The translations under genes were made by a program, and so were the position numbers. A DNA stretch of 64,000 nucleotides from contig NZ_QAYL01000001.1 of the NCBI RefSeq assembly GCF_003408705.1, positions 186,001-250,000 on the forward strand, written 5' to 3'. This DNA comes from Mycobacterium uberis. GTDB taxonomy: Bacteria > Actinomycetota > Actinomycetes > Mycobacteriales > Mycobacteriaceae. Shown piece by piece: positions 19,682 to 29,405 of this stretch. Under the pieces are notes generated by a model. That model was not told the DNA's origin and ran no database searches. It saw nothing but the letters and a program-made list of their open reading frames with translations. How positions within the stretch are numbered: the first letter of the stretch is position 1; each line of letters begins with the position of its first letter.

Positions 19682-20584
19682 TTATGCGGCCAGAATTCCG
19701 CAAACGATCTCGATCAGCGCGCCAGGTTGGTCGCTTTGCACTGAATGCCCCGAGTTTTCCACCATGTGCACACCTCGGAATTGTTTGACACGCCGGCCGA
19801 GTTCAGCCGCGTCTTGGTCACTGACGAAGCCTGATGCACCGCCGCGCACCAGCGTGACGGGTACGGACAATGCCTCGACATCATCCCACAGAACGGCGAA
19901 ATCCGGAAACGTGCGGATAACGTCATAGCGCCATGCCCAGTTGCCATTGTCTAGCCGGCGGGAGTTATGGAACACACCACGGCGCAACGCCTTCACCTCG
20001 CGGTGCGGCGCTGCGGCAATCGCAAGGTCCAGCATGGCCTGAAAGCTAGGAAACTCGCGCTCACCATGCATCAACGTTACCGTTCCGCGCTGGTCGGCTG
20101 CCAACTCGGCATGTCGCTGCAACACCGAAGGGGTGACGTCGACGAGGACGAGCTCACTCACCAGATCAGGCGCCACTGTGGCTAGCCGTATCGCGGTCAA
20201 CCCGCCCAGCGACATGCCGACAACCAGCTCGCTACCTGATGCAAGTTCGTGCAACACCGGCGCCAAGGTGGTGGCGTTGCTACACGGTGAATAATCACCG
20301 TCCGCACGCCAAGCGGAATGGCCGTGCCCGGGAAGGTCAATCGCCAGCGCCGGCTCACCAACTCCGACGATCACGGTATCCCAGGTGTGCGCATTCTGTC
20401 CGCCGCCGTGCAAAAAAACGATACGCGGAGATATACCACCCCAGCGCAACGCGCTGATTCTACCAGCGGCCGTGTCTGCATTGACCCGTTGTACGGGGAG
20501 CAGCGGACCCGTCACGCCGGCCTGCTCGGCGTTCTCGGACAACAACGAAAACTCAGACAATTCCGCTAGTCCGTTCTCAGACAT
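19682..20584 (-). CDS. Alpha/beta hydrolase (Rv0045c-type esterase)
   Basis: Serine hydrolase acting on ester substrates; the M. tuberculosis homologue is a crystallised esterase. Landmarks are the oxyanion-hole motif FLHGGGQNAHTW, a DLPGHGHS segment, the nucleophile elbow GMSLGG (catalytic Ser), an acid in the DQDAAELGRR region, and the catalytic His in ENSGHSVQSDQP near the C-terminus. At 300 residues it matches the family. The ATG at 20584 begins MSENGLAEL. It lies 75 bases downstream of ino1 on the same strand, and the LLM oxidoreductase that followed it in the ancestor is dead. The physiological substrate is unknown. The frame is fully intact. Confidence 0.93.
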   Translation of the reverse strand: MSENGLAELSEFSLLSENAEQAGVTGPLLPVQRVNADTAAGRISALRWGGISPRIVFLHGGGQNAHTWDTVIVGVGEPALAIDLPGHGHSAWRADGDYSPCSNATTLAPVLHELASGSELVVGMSLGGLTAIRLATVAPDLVSELVLVDVTPSVLQRHAELAADQRGTVTLMHGEREFPSFQAMLDLAIAAAPHREVKALRRGVFHNSRRLDNGNWAWRYDVIRTFPDFAVLWDDVEALSVPVTLVRGGASGFVSDQDAAELGRRVKQFRGVHMVENSGHSVQSDQPGALIEIVCGILAA

Positions 20585-20659
20585 CTTGGCTAGGATACCT
20601 GAAACTACGAACTGTGTGCGACCACTGAAAAGTCCTCCACTCGATAAACGCGAAACTAC

Positions 20660-21775
20660 TTACCGGTACCGGGCGTCGATGATGAATTCTTCAAGCTGGG
20701 CACGCGCGATCTCATCGGGCAACTGCTTCGGCGGGCTCTTCATCAGATAGGCGGACGCGGGGATAACCGGCCCGCCAATCCCACGGTCTTTGGCGATCTT
20801 GGCTGTCCGAATTGCGTCAATGATGACACCCGCTGAGTTCGGTGAATCCCACACCTCGAGCTTGTATTCGAGATTCACCGACACATCACCAAAACCACGA
20901 CCTTCTAGCCGCACGTAAGCCCACTTGCGGTCATCAAGCCAGCCGACGTGATCGGACGGACCGATGTGAACATCTTTAGCATTGAATTCTCGATGCACGT
21001 TCGACGTCACGGCCTGAGTCTTGGAAATCTTCTTGGACTCCAACCGCTCGCGCTCGAGCATGTTCAAGAAGTCCATGTTGCCACCCACATTGAGCTGCAT
21101 GGTACGGTCCAACTGTACACCGCGATCCTCGAATAGCTTGGCCATCACCCGGTGGGTAATGGTCGCGCCGACCTGGCTCTTGATGTCATCACCAACGATC
21201 GGCACCTGGGCGTCAGCGAATTTTTTGGCCCACACCGGGTCAGAGGCGATGAATACCGGTAGCGCGTTCACGAACGCCACACGAGCGTCGATGGCGCACT
21301 GGGCATAGAATTTGTCGGCCTCTTCGGAACCCACCGGCAGATAGGATACCAGCACGTCGACTTCGGCGTCTTTTAATGCTTGGACTACGTCAACAGGCTG
21401 GGCGTCTGACAGCTCGATGGTATCGGCGTAATACTTACCGATACCGTCCAATGTCAGGCCACGTTGCACCACTACATTACTTGGCGCCACGTCGGCGATC
21501 TTGATAGTGTTGTTCTCCGAAGCGAAAATCGCGTCCGACAGATCGAAGCCGACCTTCTTGGCGTCTACATCAAAGGCCGCCACGAACTTAACGTCGCGGA
21601 CGTGATAGGGACCGAGCCGGACATGCATGAGGCCGGGCACCGTCGATGTCTCGTCGGCGTTCTGATAGTACTCAATGCCTTGAACCAGCGAGGACGCGCA
21701 GTTGCCCACGCCGACAATGGCGACTCTTACCTCAGTCGACGCCCCTGGCGCCCCTGCTGGCTTGTGTTCACTCAT
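20660..21775 (-). CDS. ino1: Inositol-1-phosphate synthase
   Basis: NAD-dependent myo-inositol-3-phosphate synthase, converting glucose-6-phosphate to inositol phosphate for phosphatidylinositol, PIMs, LAM and mycothiol. A Rossmann motif lies near the N-terminus ([20 protein letters not shown]). Conserved active-site segments follow: [49 protein letters not shown], and the C-terminal [10 protein letters not shown]. The start at 21775 (MSEHKPAG) has AGGAGAA about seven bases upstream; the ATG/GTG seven codons earlier lacks one. The product is 371 residues. It lies downstream of a PadR regulator, as in M. tuberculosis. Confidence 0.96.
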   Translation of the reverse strand: MSEHKPAGAPGASTEVRVAIVGVGNCASSLVQGIEYYQNADETSTVPGLMHVRLGPYHVRDVKFVAAFDVDAKKVGFDLSDAIFASENNTIKIADVAPSNVVVQRGLTLDGIGKYYADTIELSDAQPVDVVQALKDAEVDVLVSYLPVGSEEADKFYAQCAIDARVAFVNALPVFIASDPVWAKKFADAQVPIVGDDIKSQVGATITHRVMAKLFEDRGVQLDRTMQLNVGGNMDFLNMLERERLESKKISKTQAVTSNVHREFNAKDVHIGPSDHVGWLDDRKWAYVRLEGRGFGDVSVNLEYKLEVWDSPNSAGVIIDAIRTAKIAKDRGIGGPVIPASAYLMKSPPKQLPDEIARAQLEEFIIDARYR

Positions 21776-21872
21776 AGGGCATTCTCCTAACCTCATAACT
21801 CATAACCTCATGTCTCGAATGTTTCGGGATAATCTTGGGTATTGCTCAATTGGGGTTGGGTCGTCCAGCGGT

Positions 21873-22415
21873 TTACATCTGCTCGGCGCAGCCGGGCAGT
21901 GCCCGTTCGGCAGCAATGAGTTCATTGAGCCACTTGACTTCGCGTTCGCTGGATTCGAGCCCAAGTTGATGCAGTTGGCGGGTGTAACGGTCAAACGAGC
22001 TGCTGGCTCGCGCCACCGCCTCGCGTAGGCCCTCTCGGCGTTCTTCGACTTGGCGCCGACGGCCTTCCAGGATGCGCATCCGCGCTTCTGCCGGAGTGCG
22101 ATTGAAGAACGCCAGGTGCACCCCAAAGCCGTCGTCGGTGTAATTGTGCGGGCCAGTGTCGGCCACCAACTCACCGAAGCGTCGACGGCCCGCATCCGTC
22201 AGTTGGTAGACGCGCCGGGCGCGCCGCACCGGAGTCCCGGTCGGTGCGGCATTCTCGGCGATCAGCCCGTCGGCCTGCATTCGACGCAGAGCAGGATAAA
22301 GCGAACCATACGAAAACGCGCGAAATGCACCGAGCAATCCGGTCAGCTGTTTCCGTAACTCGTAACCGTGCATCGGCGATTCGATAAGGAGACCGAGGAT
22401 GGCGAGCTCCAGCAT
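21873..22415 (-). CDS. PadR-family transcriptional regulator
   Basis: Homologue of Rv0047c. The N-terminal winged helix is MLELAILGLLIESPMHGYEL, followed by the PadR helix SYGSLYPALRRMQADGLI and a wing containing RRARRVYQLTDAGRRRF. A C-terminal helical Vir_C_2-type dimerisation region (residues ~90-180) includes RRRQVEERREGLREAVARA. The length of 180 matches the family. The ATG at 22415 is preceded by GGGGGTGATTCG. It is encoded about 100 bases upstream of ino1 on the same strand and could regulate it or itself; there is no direct sequence evidence for the operator. Confidence 0.93.
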   Translation of the reverse strand: MLELAILGLLIESPMHGYELRKQLTGLLGAFRAFSYGSLYPALRRMQADGLIAENAAPTGTPVRRARRVYQLTDAGRRRFGELVADTGPHNYTDDGFGVHLAFFNRTPAEARMRILEGRRRQVEERREGLREAVARASSSFDRYTRQLHQLGLESSEREVKWLNELIAAERALPGCAEQM

Positions 22416-22485
22416 CGAATCACCCCCTTGGCTTGTCTAGTTACGACGCTCCAACGCCTCGCACTATAGTATCGCTTCGATATAT

Positions 22486-23380
22486 TTATGACAACATCAC
22501 CCGATGTATAAGCTGCCATAAAGCAGATAATTCGCCTGTCTTGACGGTGCCGTCACCGGTTAAGATGAGAGAGTCGTCGTAATCGTTAGAAACATACAGC
22601 CATAGCGCCAGCACCACGGGTTTGGTCAGGTCTGTGGCCAGCTCGACGACCAGGCACCTGGTTTTGACGTCGGACCGGCTTGATGCCGAGGGTCTCCGGA
22701 GCACTTCGCAAAATACCCACGATCGTCTTCGAGTCAAAAGCTTTAAGTGAACCGGTACGGCACCGCCGTCACTGCTTTTGATGGCGCTGGTCGGATAGCC
22801 TCATTTACCACAGATTAGGTGTAACTCGGCATCCGGCGGTTGTCAGCCAAGTCGGAGTAAGCAAGCACACTGTAATCAGGGTAGGTCACCAACCGGAAGC
22901 CCATGGTGTCGCCGCGTCTTTCGCGAGTCTGCTCCATCAGGCCGGTGAGTCCGCCAAGCGATTACAGTTGCCTCGGTGGGGTCAGCTCTTCTGGATAAGA
23001 CCCTGTCGCGCTTGGCACCGGGATCGGTGGTATAATCCAACGGCCAGTCGTTATGGCCATACAGGCCTCAGCTGATGCCGACGCCCAGCAACACCTACAC
23101 CACGAAGGCAGTCGCCAAGATGTCCTACCCGCGCAATTTCGGCAACTTCGAAAGTAATGTGGGTGGTGTACGGGGTAAGCCAAATGGACCAAGGTGCTGT
23201 TGGTCTGCAGATCAGCCACACTAAAAGGTTACGATAGCCGGAAGTAACGGCGTTGATAACGGCACCGTCACGTTCCCGGTGCTCTTCCGTTGAGAGCTTA
23301 CCATCCTTATAGAGCGTTATTGAGGATCTGGCAGGTTTCTTGGCGATCGCTGGTTTTCCTGCTACTGCCGCCACCCGGGA
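22486..23380 (-). pseudogene. Decayed membrane-protein gene (Rv0048c position)
   Basis: Minus-strand frames at 23374-23051, 23219-22962 and 22737-22486 are protein-like and co-linear but in different phases. They include a Lys/Ala-rich start (GKPAIAKKPARSSITLYKDG), a hydrophobic segment around 23100 (ILATAFVV...VLLGVGIS), and an extracellular-type tail (KTRCLVVELATDLTKPVVLALW). Stops such as those in the 22840-22960 stretch break the gene. Its place between padR and the DUF5318 gene is that of Rv0048c, a one-helix membrane protein. I assign it by position and topology, not by motif. Confidence 0.55.
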
Positions 23381-23529
23381 GGCTTCTGAGCGATCTAGTC
23401 ACGGACTAAGGGTAGAAGCTCAGCGGCCAAGGTGGTGGCAAATTACCCGCAGCTCAGAAACGGAAACGGGTGGGCAACGGTGTCAGGCTTGCGTTTCGGT
23501 GGTGCGGTTGGGCACGTACTCTGGTTACC

Positions 23530-23964
23530 GTGCGACTGCAACGTCAGGTGGTGGATTACTCACTTCGGCGGCGTTCACTGCTGGCCGAGGTGTACTCGGG
23601 ACGTACCGATTTGTCTGAAGTGTGTGACGCAAACCCCTATCTACTGCGTGCGGCAAAGTTTCACGGAAAACCGGGCCAAGCGATGTGCCCAATTTGTAGG
23701 AAGGAACAACTCACACTCGTGTCATGGGTGTTTGGCGACAACTTGGGTGCGGTTTCGGGATCGGCGCGGACCGCCGAGGAGTTGGTCGTGCTGGCTACAC
23801 GTTACGCGGAGTTCGCGGTCCATGTGGTGGAAGTATGTCGCACCTGCAGTTGGAATCACCTGGTCAAGTCGTATGTGCTCGGTGCGACACGACCAGCACT
23901 ACCTCCCCGGGGGAGTCGGGCTACCCGGACGACGCGCAACAACGCCCGCACGGCCATTGAATAA
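23530..23964 (+). CDS. DUF5318 protein (Rv0049 homologue)
   Basis: Small conserved actinobacterial protein of unknown role. It has two Cys pairs (MCPICRKEQL and EVCRTCSWNHLV), suggesting a zinc-ribbon-like site, and a basic Pro/Arg-rich tail. The body (VDYSLRRRSLLAEVYSGRTD ... CDANPYLLRAAKFHGKP) matches Rv0049 closely. The start is uncertain. The family usually begins two codons earlier (xTVRLQRQ), but that codon is GTT here (23524), so the first usable start is the GTG at 23530. No Shine-Dalgarno is visible. It is followed after ~120 bases by ponA1. Loss of the ancestral start codon could reduce expression. Confidence 0.85.
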   Translation: MRLQRQVVDYSLRRRSLLAEVYSGRTDLSEVCDANPYLLRAAKFHGKPGQAMCPICRKEQLTLVSWVFGDNLGAVSGSARTAEELVVLATRYAEFAVHVVEVCRTCSWNHLVKSYVLGATRPALPPRGSRATRTTRNNARTAIE

Positions 23965-24082
23965 CAAAAGACGCCACGATCGGTCGCCTAGAGACACAAG
24001 CGAGCCAGTGACTAGGCGGGCGGGGGAGCGTGTAAGTCCTGATCGGCCAGGCCAGCGTCGTCAAGTTCCGCCCGATGACCGG

Positions 24083-26503
24083 ATGACAACAATAATCCCG
24101 TCCGTCACCAACGAGCGAACAGCAGGGCAGATGGACGCCCTTGAGGCCGTCAAAGCCGCCTTGGACGGTCCGCCGTCTGCTACGCCTTTCCGCTCGGTAC
24201 CTCAGACACCCTGGTCCCCGCGGCGCGACCTTATTGACGAAGTCACAGCGGCGCCAAACAGTCGGTCAGCAACAACCGCAAGCGGTGGCAGACCGGCTTA
24301 CGGACGCCGCCCGCTGGGCGGTCCGCCACCTCCACCCAAGCCACCCGGCGACCCTGTTGGACTTGGTGGGGGAGCACTCAAATCGGAGCCGAACTGGACC
24401 TGGCTCCAGCAGGTGAACTGGCGTTGGGTGCGGCGCTTGCTGTATCTCGCCGTAGTGGCGATGTCGTTGCCGATCGTCACCTTTATCTTGGCCTACTTCA
24501 TGGTTGACATTCCCAGGCCGGGTGACATCCGTACCAACCAGATCTCGACGATCCTAGCCAGTGATGGCTCGGAGATCGCCAGAATTGTTCCGCCCGAAGG
24601 TAATCGGATCGATGTAAACTTGAGCCAAGTGCCAGTGCATGTACGCCAGGCGGTAATTGCTGCAGAGGACCGTAACTTCTATTCGAATCCGGGGTTCGAT
24701 TTCAGAGCCTTCGCGCGAGCGGTGCAAAACAACCTCTTCGGCAGCGGTGATCTGCAGGGTGGGTCAACGATCACCCAGCAGTATGTGAAGAACGCGTTAG
24801 TCGGTTCTGCACAACACGGATTTAGTGGTTTGATGCGTAAAGCTAAGGAACTGGTCATCGCCACCAAAATGTCGGGTGAGTGGTCCAAAGACGATGTGTT
24901 GCAGGCCTATGTGAACATCATTTATTTCGGCAGAGGCGCCTATGGAATTTCGGCCGCCGCCAAAGCCTATTTCGACAAGCCTGTGGAGCAGCTCACCGTC
25001 TCCGAAGGGGCACTGCTGGCGGCACTAATTCGGCGGCCGTCCACCCTAGACCCAGCTATCGACCTCAAGGGTGCTACGGCCCGCTGGAACTGGGTGCTGA
25101 ACGGCATGGTGGACATCAAGGCTCTGTCGACGAGTGACCGCTCAGCACAACGGTTTCCCGTAACTGTGCCGCCAGATCAGGCCCGTGCGCAGAATCAGAC
25201 CACCGGACCCAATGGGCTCATCGAACGTCAGGTGACCAACGAGCTGCTCGAACTGTTCGACATCGACGAACAGACTTTGAACACCCAGGGGGTGCAAGTC
25301 ATCACTACTATTGATCCGCAGGCTCAACGAGCGGCCGAGAAAGCGGTGTCAAAATACCTTGACAATCAGGATCCCGACATGCGGTCCGCTATCGTTTCGA
25401 TCGACCCACATAATGGCGCGATACGCGCCTATTACGGCGGCGCTGATGCCAACGGCTTTGATTTTGCTCAGGCTGGATTACAAACTGGCTCGTCGTTCAA
25501 GGTGTTCGCGCTCGTCGCTGCGCTCGAGCAAGGCATCGGTCTAGGCTACCAGGTCGACAGCTCCCCGCTTACCATCAATGGCATCAAGATCACCAACGAC
25601 GAAGGCGAGAGTTGTGGGACCTGCAATATCGCTGAGGCGCTCAAGCTCTCGTTGAACACTTCTTACTATCGATTGATGCTCAAACTCAAGAATGGACCAC
25701 AGACCGTCGCGGACGCAGCCCACCAAGCCGGTGTCGCGAACAGTTTCCCTGGTGTATCGCACACATTATCTGAAGATGGCAACGGTGGACCGCCTAACAA
25801 CGGAATCGTGCTGGGCCAGTATGAAACCCGCGTGATCGATATGGCCTCAGCATACGCTACATTGGCTGCGTCTGGTGTCTACCACCGACCGCACTTTGTG
25901 CAAAAAGTCGTTAATGCTGAGGGCCGTGTCCTTTTCGACGCCAGCACGGCGGACGACAACGGCGACCAACGTATCACTAAAGCTGTCGCCGATAACGTCA
26001 CCGCGGCGATGCAGCCGATCGCCGGTTATTCACATGGCCATAACTTGGCCGGCGGGCGGCCTTCGGCAGCCAAAACCGGCACAGTGCAGTTAGGCCATAC
26101 CACAGCCAACAAGGACGCCTGGATGGTCGGCTATACACCGTCGTTGTCGACGGCGGTGTGGGTAGGCACCGTAGAAGACAATGTCCCGTTAATAACCGCT
26201 TCAGGCGCAGCGGTTTACGGTTCTGGCTTGCCGGCGGATATCTGGAAGTCGACGATGGATGGCGCCCTAAAAGGCACTGCCAACGAAAGCTTCCCCAAGC
26301 CGACCGAGATAGGTGGCTACGCGGGTGTACCGCCCCCGCCTCCACTGCCGTCAGCGACACCGCCGCCACCTTCGAAGACTGTCATCCAGCCCACTGTCGA
26401 GGTGATGCCAGGCATTACTTTCCCGATCGGTCCGCCTACCACGATCACTATTACACCGCCGCCGACATCACCCGGCACAACAACTTCAACGACGCCGCCG
26501 TGA
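24083..26503 (+). CDS. ponA1: Bifunctional penicillin-binding protein PonA1 (class A PBP)
   Basis: Builds and crosslinks peptidoglycan at the cell pole. Order of parts: cytosolic Pro-rich tail (residues 1-110), one membrane helix (LLYLAVVAMSLPIVTFILAY), GT51 transglycosylase with the catalytic Glu in AAEDRNFYSNPGFD and GGSTITQQYVKN, then a transpeptidase with SxxK (TGSSFKVFAL), SxN (SLNTSYY) and KTG (AAKTGTVQ). The C-terminal Pro/Thr-rich tail resembles that of M. tuberculosis PonA1. From the ATG at 24083 the product is 806 residues, near the ~803 I recall for M. leprae; the frame is open far upstream but not family-like. The stop overlaps the next gene's GTG (GTGA), indicating translational coupling. 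Confidence 0.95.
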   Translation: MTTIIPSVTNERTAGQMDALEAVKAALDGPPSATPFRSVPQTPWSPRRDLIDEVTAAPNSRSATTASGGRPAYGRRPLGGPPPPPKPPGDPVGLGGGALKSEPNWTWLQQVNWRWVRRLLYLAVVAMSLPIVTFILAYFMVDIPRPGDIRTNQISTILASDGSEIARIVPPEGNRIDVNLSQVPVHVRQAVIAAEDRNFYSNPGFDFRAFARAVQNNLFGSGDLQGGSTITQQYVKNALVGSAQHGFSGLMRKAKELVIATKMSGEWSKDDVLQAYVNIIYFGRGAYGISAAAKAYFDKPVEQLTVSEGALLAALIRRPSTLDPAIDLKGATARWNWVLNGMVDIKALSTSDRSAQRFPVTVPPDQARAQNQTTGPNGLIERQVTNELLELFDIDEQTLNTQGVQVITTIDPQAQRAAEKAVSKYLDNQDPDMRSAIVSIDPHNGAIRAYYGGADANGFDFAQAGLQTGSSFKVFALVAALEQGIGLGYQVDSSPLTINGIKITNDEGESCGTCNIAEALKLSLNTSYYRLMLKLKNGPQTVADAAHQAGVANSFPGVSHTLSEDGNGGPPNNGIVLGQYETRVIDMASAYATLAASGVYHRPHFVQKVVNAEGRVLFDASTADDNGDQRITKAVADNVTAAMQPIAGYSHGHNLAGGRPSAAKTGTVQLGHTTANKDAWMVGYTPSLSTAVWVGTVEDNVPLITASGAAVYGSGLPADIWKSTMDGALKGTANESFPKPTEIGGYAGVPPPPPLPSATPPPPSKTVIQPTVEVMPGITFPIGPPTTITITPPPTSPGTTTSTTPP

Positions 26504-28173
26504 TCAACACTGCGACACACAGCGCCACTATCTCGCCGGGACTGTTGGCCACTGATCTCCGGAACGTCGACAACCGCGATTGCCCCAGCCGCACCGACTA
26601 TTTGGGGGCCGCTCTAGCAAACGTAATCGGTGGACCGGTAGGTCGCCATGCGCTGATCGGCCGTAGCTGGCTAATGACGCCACTCCGGGTGATGTTTCTC
26701 ATCGGGCTGGTGTTTCTGGCGCTCGGCTGGTCAACAAAGGCGGCCTGCTTGCAAACTACCGGAACGGGACCGGCCGACCAGCGGGTTGCCAACTGGGATA
26801 ACCAACGCGCATATTACGAGCTGTGCTACTCGGATATCGTGCCACTTTACGGCGCAGAATTGTTGAACCAGGGCAAGTTTCCGTACAAATCGAGCTGGAT
26901 CGAAACCGACAGCAGCGGCACACCGCAGATTCGCTACGACGGTAAGCCCACGGTGCGATACATGGAATATCCGGTACTCACCGGTATCTATCAGTATGTA
27001 TCGATGGCGGTGGCCAAGACTTACACGGCGCTAAGCAAGCTCGTCGCCCTTCCGGTGATTGCCGAGGTAGTGGCATTTTTCGATGTCGCTGCATTCGGGC
27101 TGGCGCTGGCCTGGCTAGCGACCATCTGGGCCACCGCAGGGCTAGCGGGCCGCAGGATATGGGATGGGGCCTTAGTCGCTGCGTCTCCGCTAGTAATTTT
27201 TCAAATATTCACCAACTTCGACGCGTTGGCAACCGCATTTGCGACTGCTGGATTACTTGCGTGGGCACGGCGCAGACCGGTACTTGCTGGTGTGCTGATC
27301 GGGTTAGGCGTTGCAGCCAAGTTCTATCCGCTACTGTTTTTGGTCCCGTTGTTTGTATTGAGCATTCGCACTGGGCGTCTCGAGAGTGTGGCCCGCACCG
27401 CAGTGACCGCAATAGTGACCTGGTTATTGGTAAATTTTCCTGTGCTACTGCTCTTCCCGCGGGGTTGGTCGGAGTTTTTCCGGCTCAACGCCCGTCGCGG
27501 CGACGACATAGATTCAGTGTATTTCATCGTGAAATCGTTCACTGGCTGGCGCGGTTTTGATCCCAAGCTAGGCTTCTGGGAGCCACCCCTGGTGCTAAAC
27601 ATCGTAGTAGCAGTGTTATTCATATTGCTTTGTGCAGCAATAGCTTACATCGCGCTGACTGCTACACAGCGGCCACGAGTAGCGCAGTTAGCGTTTTTGA
27701 CGTTGGCGGCATTCTTGTTGACCAACAAGGTCTGGAGCCCTCAGTTCTCACTGTGGTTGGTGCCGCTGGCAGTGCTGGCCCTGCTGCACCGCCGTGTGCT
27801 GCTGACATGGATGACGATCGATGCCCTAGTTTGGGTGCCGCGAATGTATTACTTGTATGGCAATCCGAGCCGTTCACTCCCGGAGCAGTGGTTCACCGCA
27901 ACAGTGCTGCTGCGCGACATCGCGGTTGTGGCGCTATGTGCACTGGTGATCCGTCAGATTTATCGGCCTAACGAGGATCTGGCGCGGAGGGGTGGATGGG
28001 TGGACGATCCGGCGGGCGGTCCCTTCGATCGCGCCCCAGACGCCCCGCTAGGCTGGTTGCCAGACTGGCTACATCCAGCCAGGATGCCGCAGGCGGTCAC
28101 ACCGACAACACCACCAGCAACTAAAACCGAGCTAGCCGACGCTGAAACAGCTGCTGATCCCGGACAGCCATAA
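26500..28173 (+). CDS. GT87-type polytopic membrane glycosyltransferase-like protein (Rv0051)
   Basis: Integral membrane protein with about ten hydrophobic helices, first at LMTPLRVMFLIGLVFLALGW. The periplasmic loop after it contains DNQRAYYELCYSDIVPLYGAELL, with acidic residues placed as in GT-C/GT87 polyprenyl-phosphomannose-dependent mannosyltransferases. Conserved stretches such as AASPLVIFQIFTNFDALATA and LGVAAKFYPLLFLVPL are typical. A hydrophilic Pro-rich cytosolic tail closes the 557 residues. The start is the GTG at 26500 in a GTGA overlap with the ponA1 stop. The donor and acceptor are not established; co-expression with ponA1 suggests an envelope role. Confidence 0.87.
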   Translation: MINTATHSATISPGLLATDLRNVDNRDCPSRTDYLGAALANVIGGPVGRHALIGRSWLMTPLRVMFLIGLVFLALGWSTKAACLQTTGTGPADQRVANWDNQRAYYELCYSDIVPLYGAELLNQGKFPYKSSWIETDSSGTPQIRYDGKPTVRYMEYPVLTGIYQYVSMAVAKTYTALSKLVALPVIAEVVAFFDVAAFGLALAWLATIWATAGLAGRRIWDGALVAASPLVIFQIFTNFDALATAFATAGLLAWARRRPVLAGVLIGLGVAAKFYPLLFLVPLFVLSIRTGRLESVARTAVTAIVTWLLVNFPVLLLFPRGWSEFFRLNARRGDDIDSVYFIVKSFTGWRGFDPKLGFWEPPLVLNIVVAVLFILLCAAIAYIALTATQRPRVAQLAFLTLAAFLLTNKVWSPQFSLWLVPLAVLALLHRRVLLTWMTIDALVWVPRMYYLYGNPSRSLPEQWFTATVLLRDIAVVALCALVIRQIYRPNEDLARRGGWVDDPAGGPFDRAPDAPLGWLPDWLHPARMPQAVTPTTPPATKTELADAETAADPGQP

Positions 28174-28835
28174 TGCGGGTAGCGATTCCGCTGTTCGAAC
28201 GGGTCACGGCGCTCGACTCCATCGGGCCTTACGAAGTGCTGCAACGCATTCCGTCAACTGACATAGTGTTTGTCAGACACCGGGAAAGAGAGGTGCGCAC
28301 CGAAAACGGGATGCTCGGCCTTACTTGCGACGCGCCTTTCGACAAAGTCAGCGCACCCAATGTGGTAGTGTTCCCTGGCGGTGGCAGAACCCGTCAGAGA
28401 ACCCACAACGACGCTCTCTGCGCTTGGCTGCAATCGGTGCATCTTCATGCCAAGTTCACCTAACCTCGGCATGCACCAGTATACTATTGTTTGCCGCCGC
28501 TGGCCTGCTGTGAGGAACTCACCGCGACGACGTACTGGAGTGCCACGGACCTGCTCAATAAATTGGGTTACGCACTACGTGCTGGAGCGTGTCGTCAAAC
28601 ACCTCCCGCAGCGGATCATCACCACCGCGGGGTCTCTAGCGGTGTCGACATGGCCTTGCGGCTGGTTGAGTTCCTTGTCGATCGACCACCCGCACAGGCC
28701 GTTCAACTGCTCATCAAATTACGACCTGCAGCCCTCCGTTCGGCTCGGGTACATTGGCGAAGGCCAAGGTCGACGAATACCGGCGCAGCCGAAACCGACC
28801 GGTTGGCTGATAACCCAAAATTTTTCTGGTAGAAT
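28173..28835 (+). pseudogene. Relic of a DJ-1/PfpI-family protein (Rv0052)
   Basis: The ATG at 28173 overlaps the last base of the upstream stop. The first ~90 residues are good DJ-1/PfpI sequence (VAIPLFERVTALDSIGPYEVL, then VVVFPGGG). A frameshift near 28450 then ends the frame; the expected 'SVCTGAllLaaAGLL' nucleophile region survives only in pieces (TSACTSILLFAAAGLL in another phase). The C-terminal half (GVDMALRLVEFLVDRPPAQA) is in a third phase. The catalytic Cys elbow is therefore broken. Its neighbour order (ponA1, GT87, DJ-1, rpsF) is as in M. tuberculosis. Confidence 0.82.
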
Positions 28836-28851
28836 CAATATTCAGTAGCCT

Positions 28852-28900
28852 GAGGGCGTTGCCGAGCGAGGCAACCCTCCTGCCACGGGTCAGCCGTGGC
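28852..28900 (+). promoter_or_regulatory. Two-hairpin leader upstream of rpsF
   Basis: Hairpin 1 pairs GAGG/GTTGCC (28852-28863, with a two-base bulge) to GGCAAC/CCTC (28870-28879). Hairpin 2 pairs GCCACGG (28882-28888) to CCGTGGC (28894-28900) around a five-base loop. A strong Shine-Dalgarno (GAGGAGG, ~28912-28918) follows before the ATG at 28932, and a -10-like TAGAAT lies at 28830-28835. rpsF operons in many bacteria carry an S6:S18-binding leader that recognises a CCG-containing loop or bulge. That this is such an autoregulatory leader is inference from position and structure. Confidence 0.5.
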
Positions 28901-28931
28901 CGCATAGACCAGAGGAGGTAGGTGAGTTTCC

Positions 28932-29222
28932 ATGCGTCCATACGAAATTATGGTGATTCTTGCCCCCACGCTCAGCGAACGTATCGTTGGCCCATCCTTG
29001 GAAGCATTTCTAAACGTCGTCCGCAAAGATGGTGGAGCCATCGACAAAGTAGACATCTGGGGCCGGCGCCGGCTGGCATACGAAATCGCTAAGCATGCCG
29101 AAGGCATTTACGTTGTCATCGACCTAAAGGCCACGCCGGCGATGGTGTCCGAGCTCGACCGCCAGCTTACCCTCAATGAGTCTGTGTTGCGCACCAAGGT
29201 GATGCGCACCGATAAGCACTAG
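28932..29222 (+). CDS. rpsF: 30S ribosomal protein bS6
   Basis: Small-subunit protein that pairs with bS18 on the platform of the 30S. The 96-residue length and the landmarks [37 protein letters not shown] and [11 protein letters not shown] are those of mycobacterial S6. Start at the ATG after the strong GAGGAGG. First gene of the rpsF-ssb-rpsR-rplI operon. The 183 bases to ssb hold no gene. Confidence 0.97.
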   Translation: MRPYEIMVILAPTLSERIVGPSLEAFLNVVRKDGGAIDKVDIWGRRRLAYEIAKHAEGIYVVIDLKATPAMVSELDRQLTLNESVLRTKVMRTDKH

Positions 29223-29405
29223 CACTGACGACGGTGACCGGCAGAGCTAGGTGGGCTCCCTCCGCTTTCAGGGGCGCGTCGGGCATCACAGCATTAGTGC
29301 AGACGACCGTCCGCGGTCGACGCTCTTGCTTAAGCTCTCCGAAAACACGCTCATGACCAACGCCCGCGCCAAGGCGAGGAGTAGGGCGAAATTAGGGAGG
29401 AAATT

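Noticed and set aside
23432..24082. Extra 217 residues at the N-terminus of ponA1
   Set aside because: This part overlaps the DUF5318 gene in another frame and has no PBP-like features; the ATG at 24083 fits the family length.
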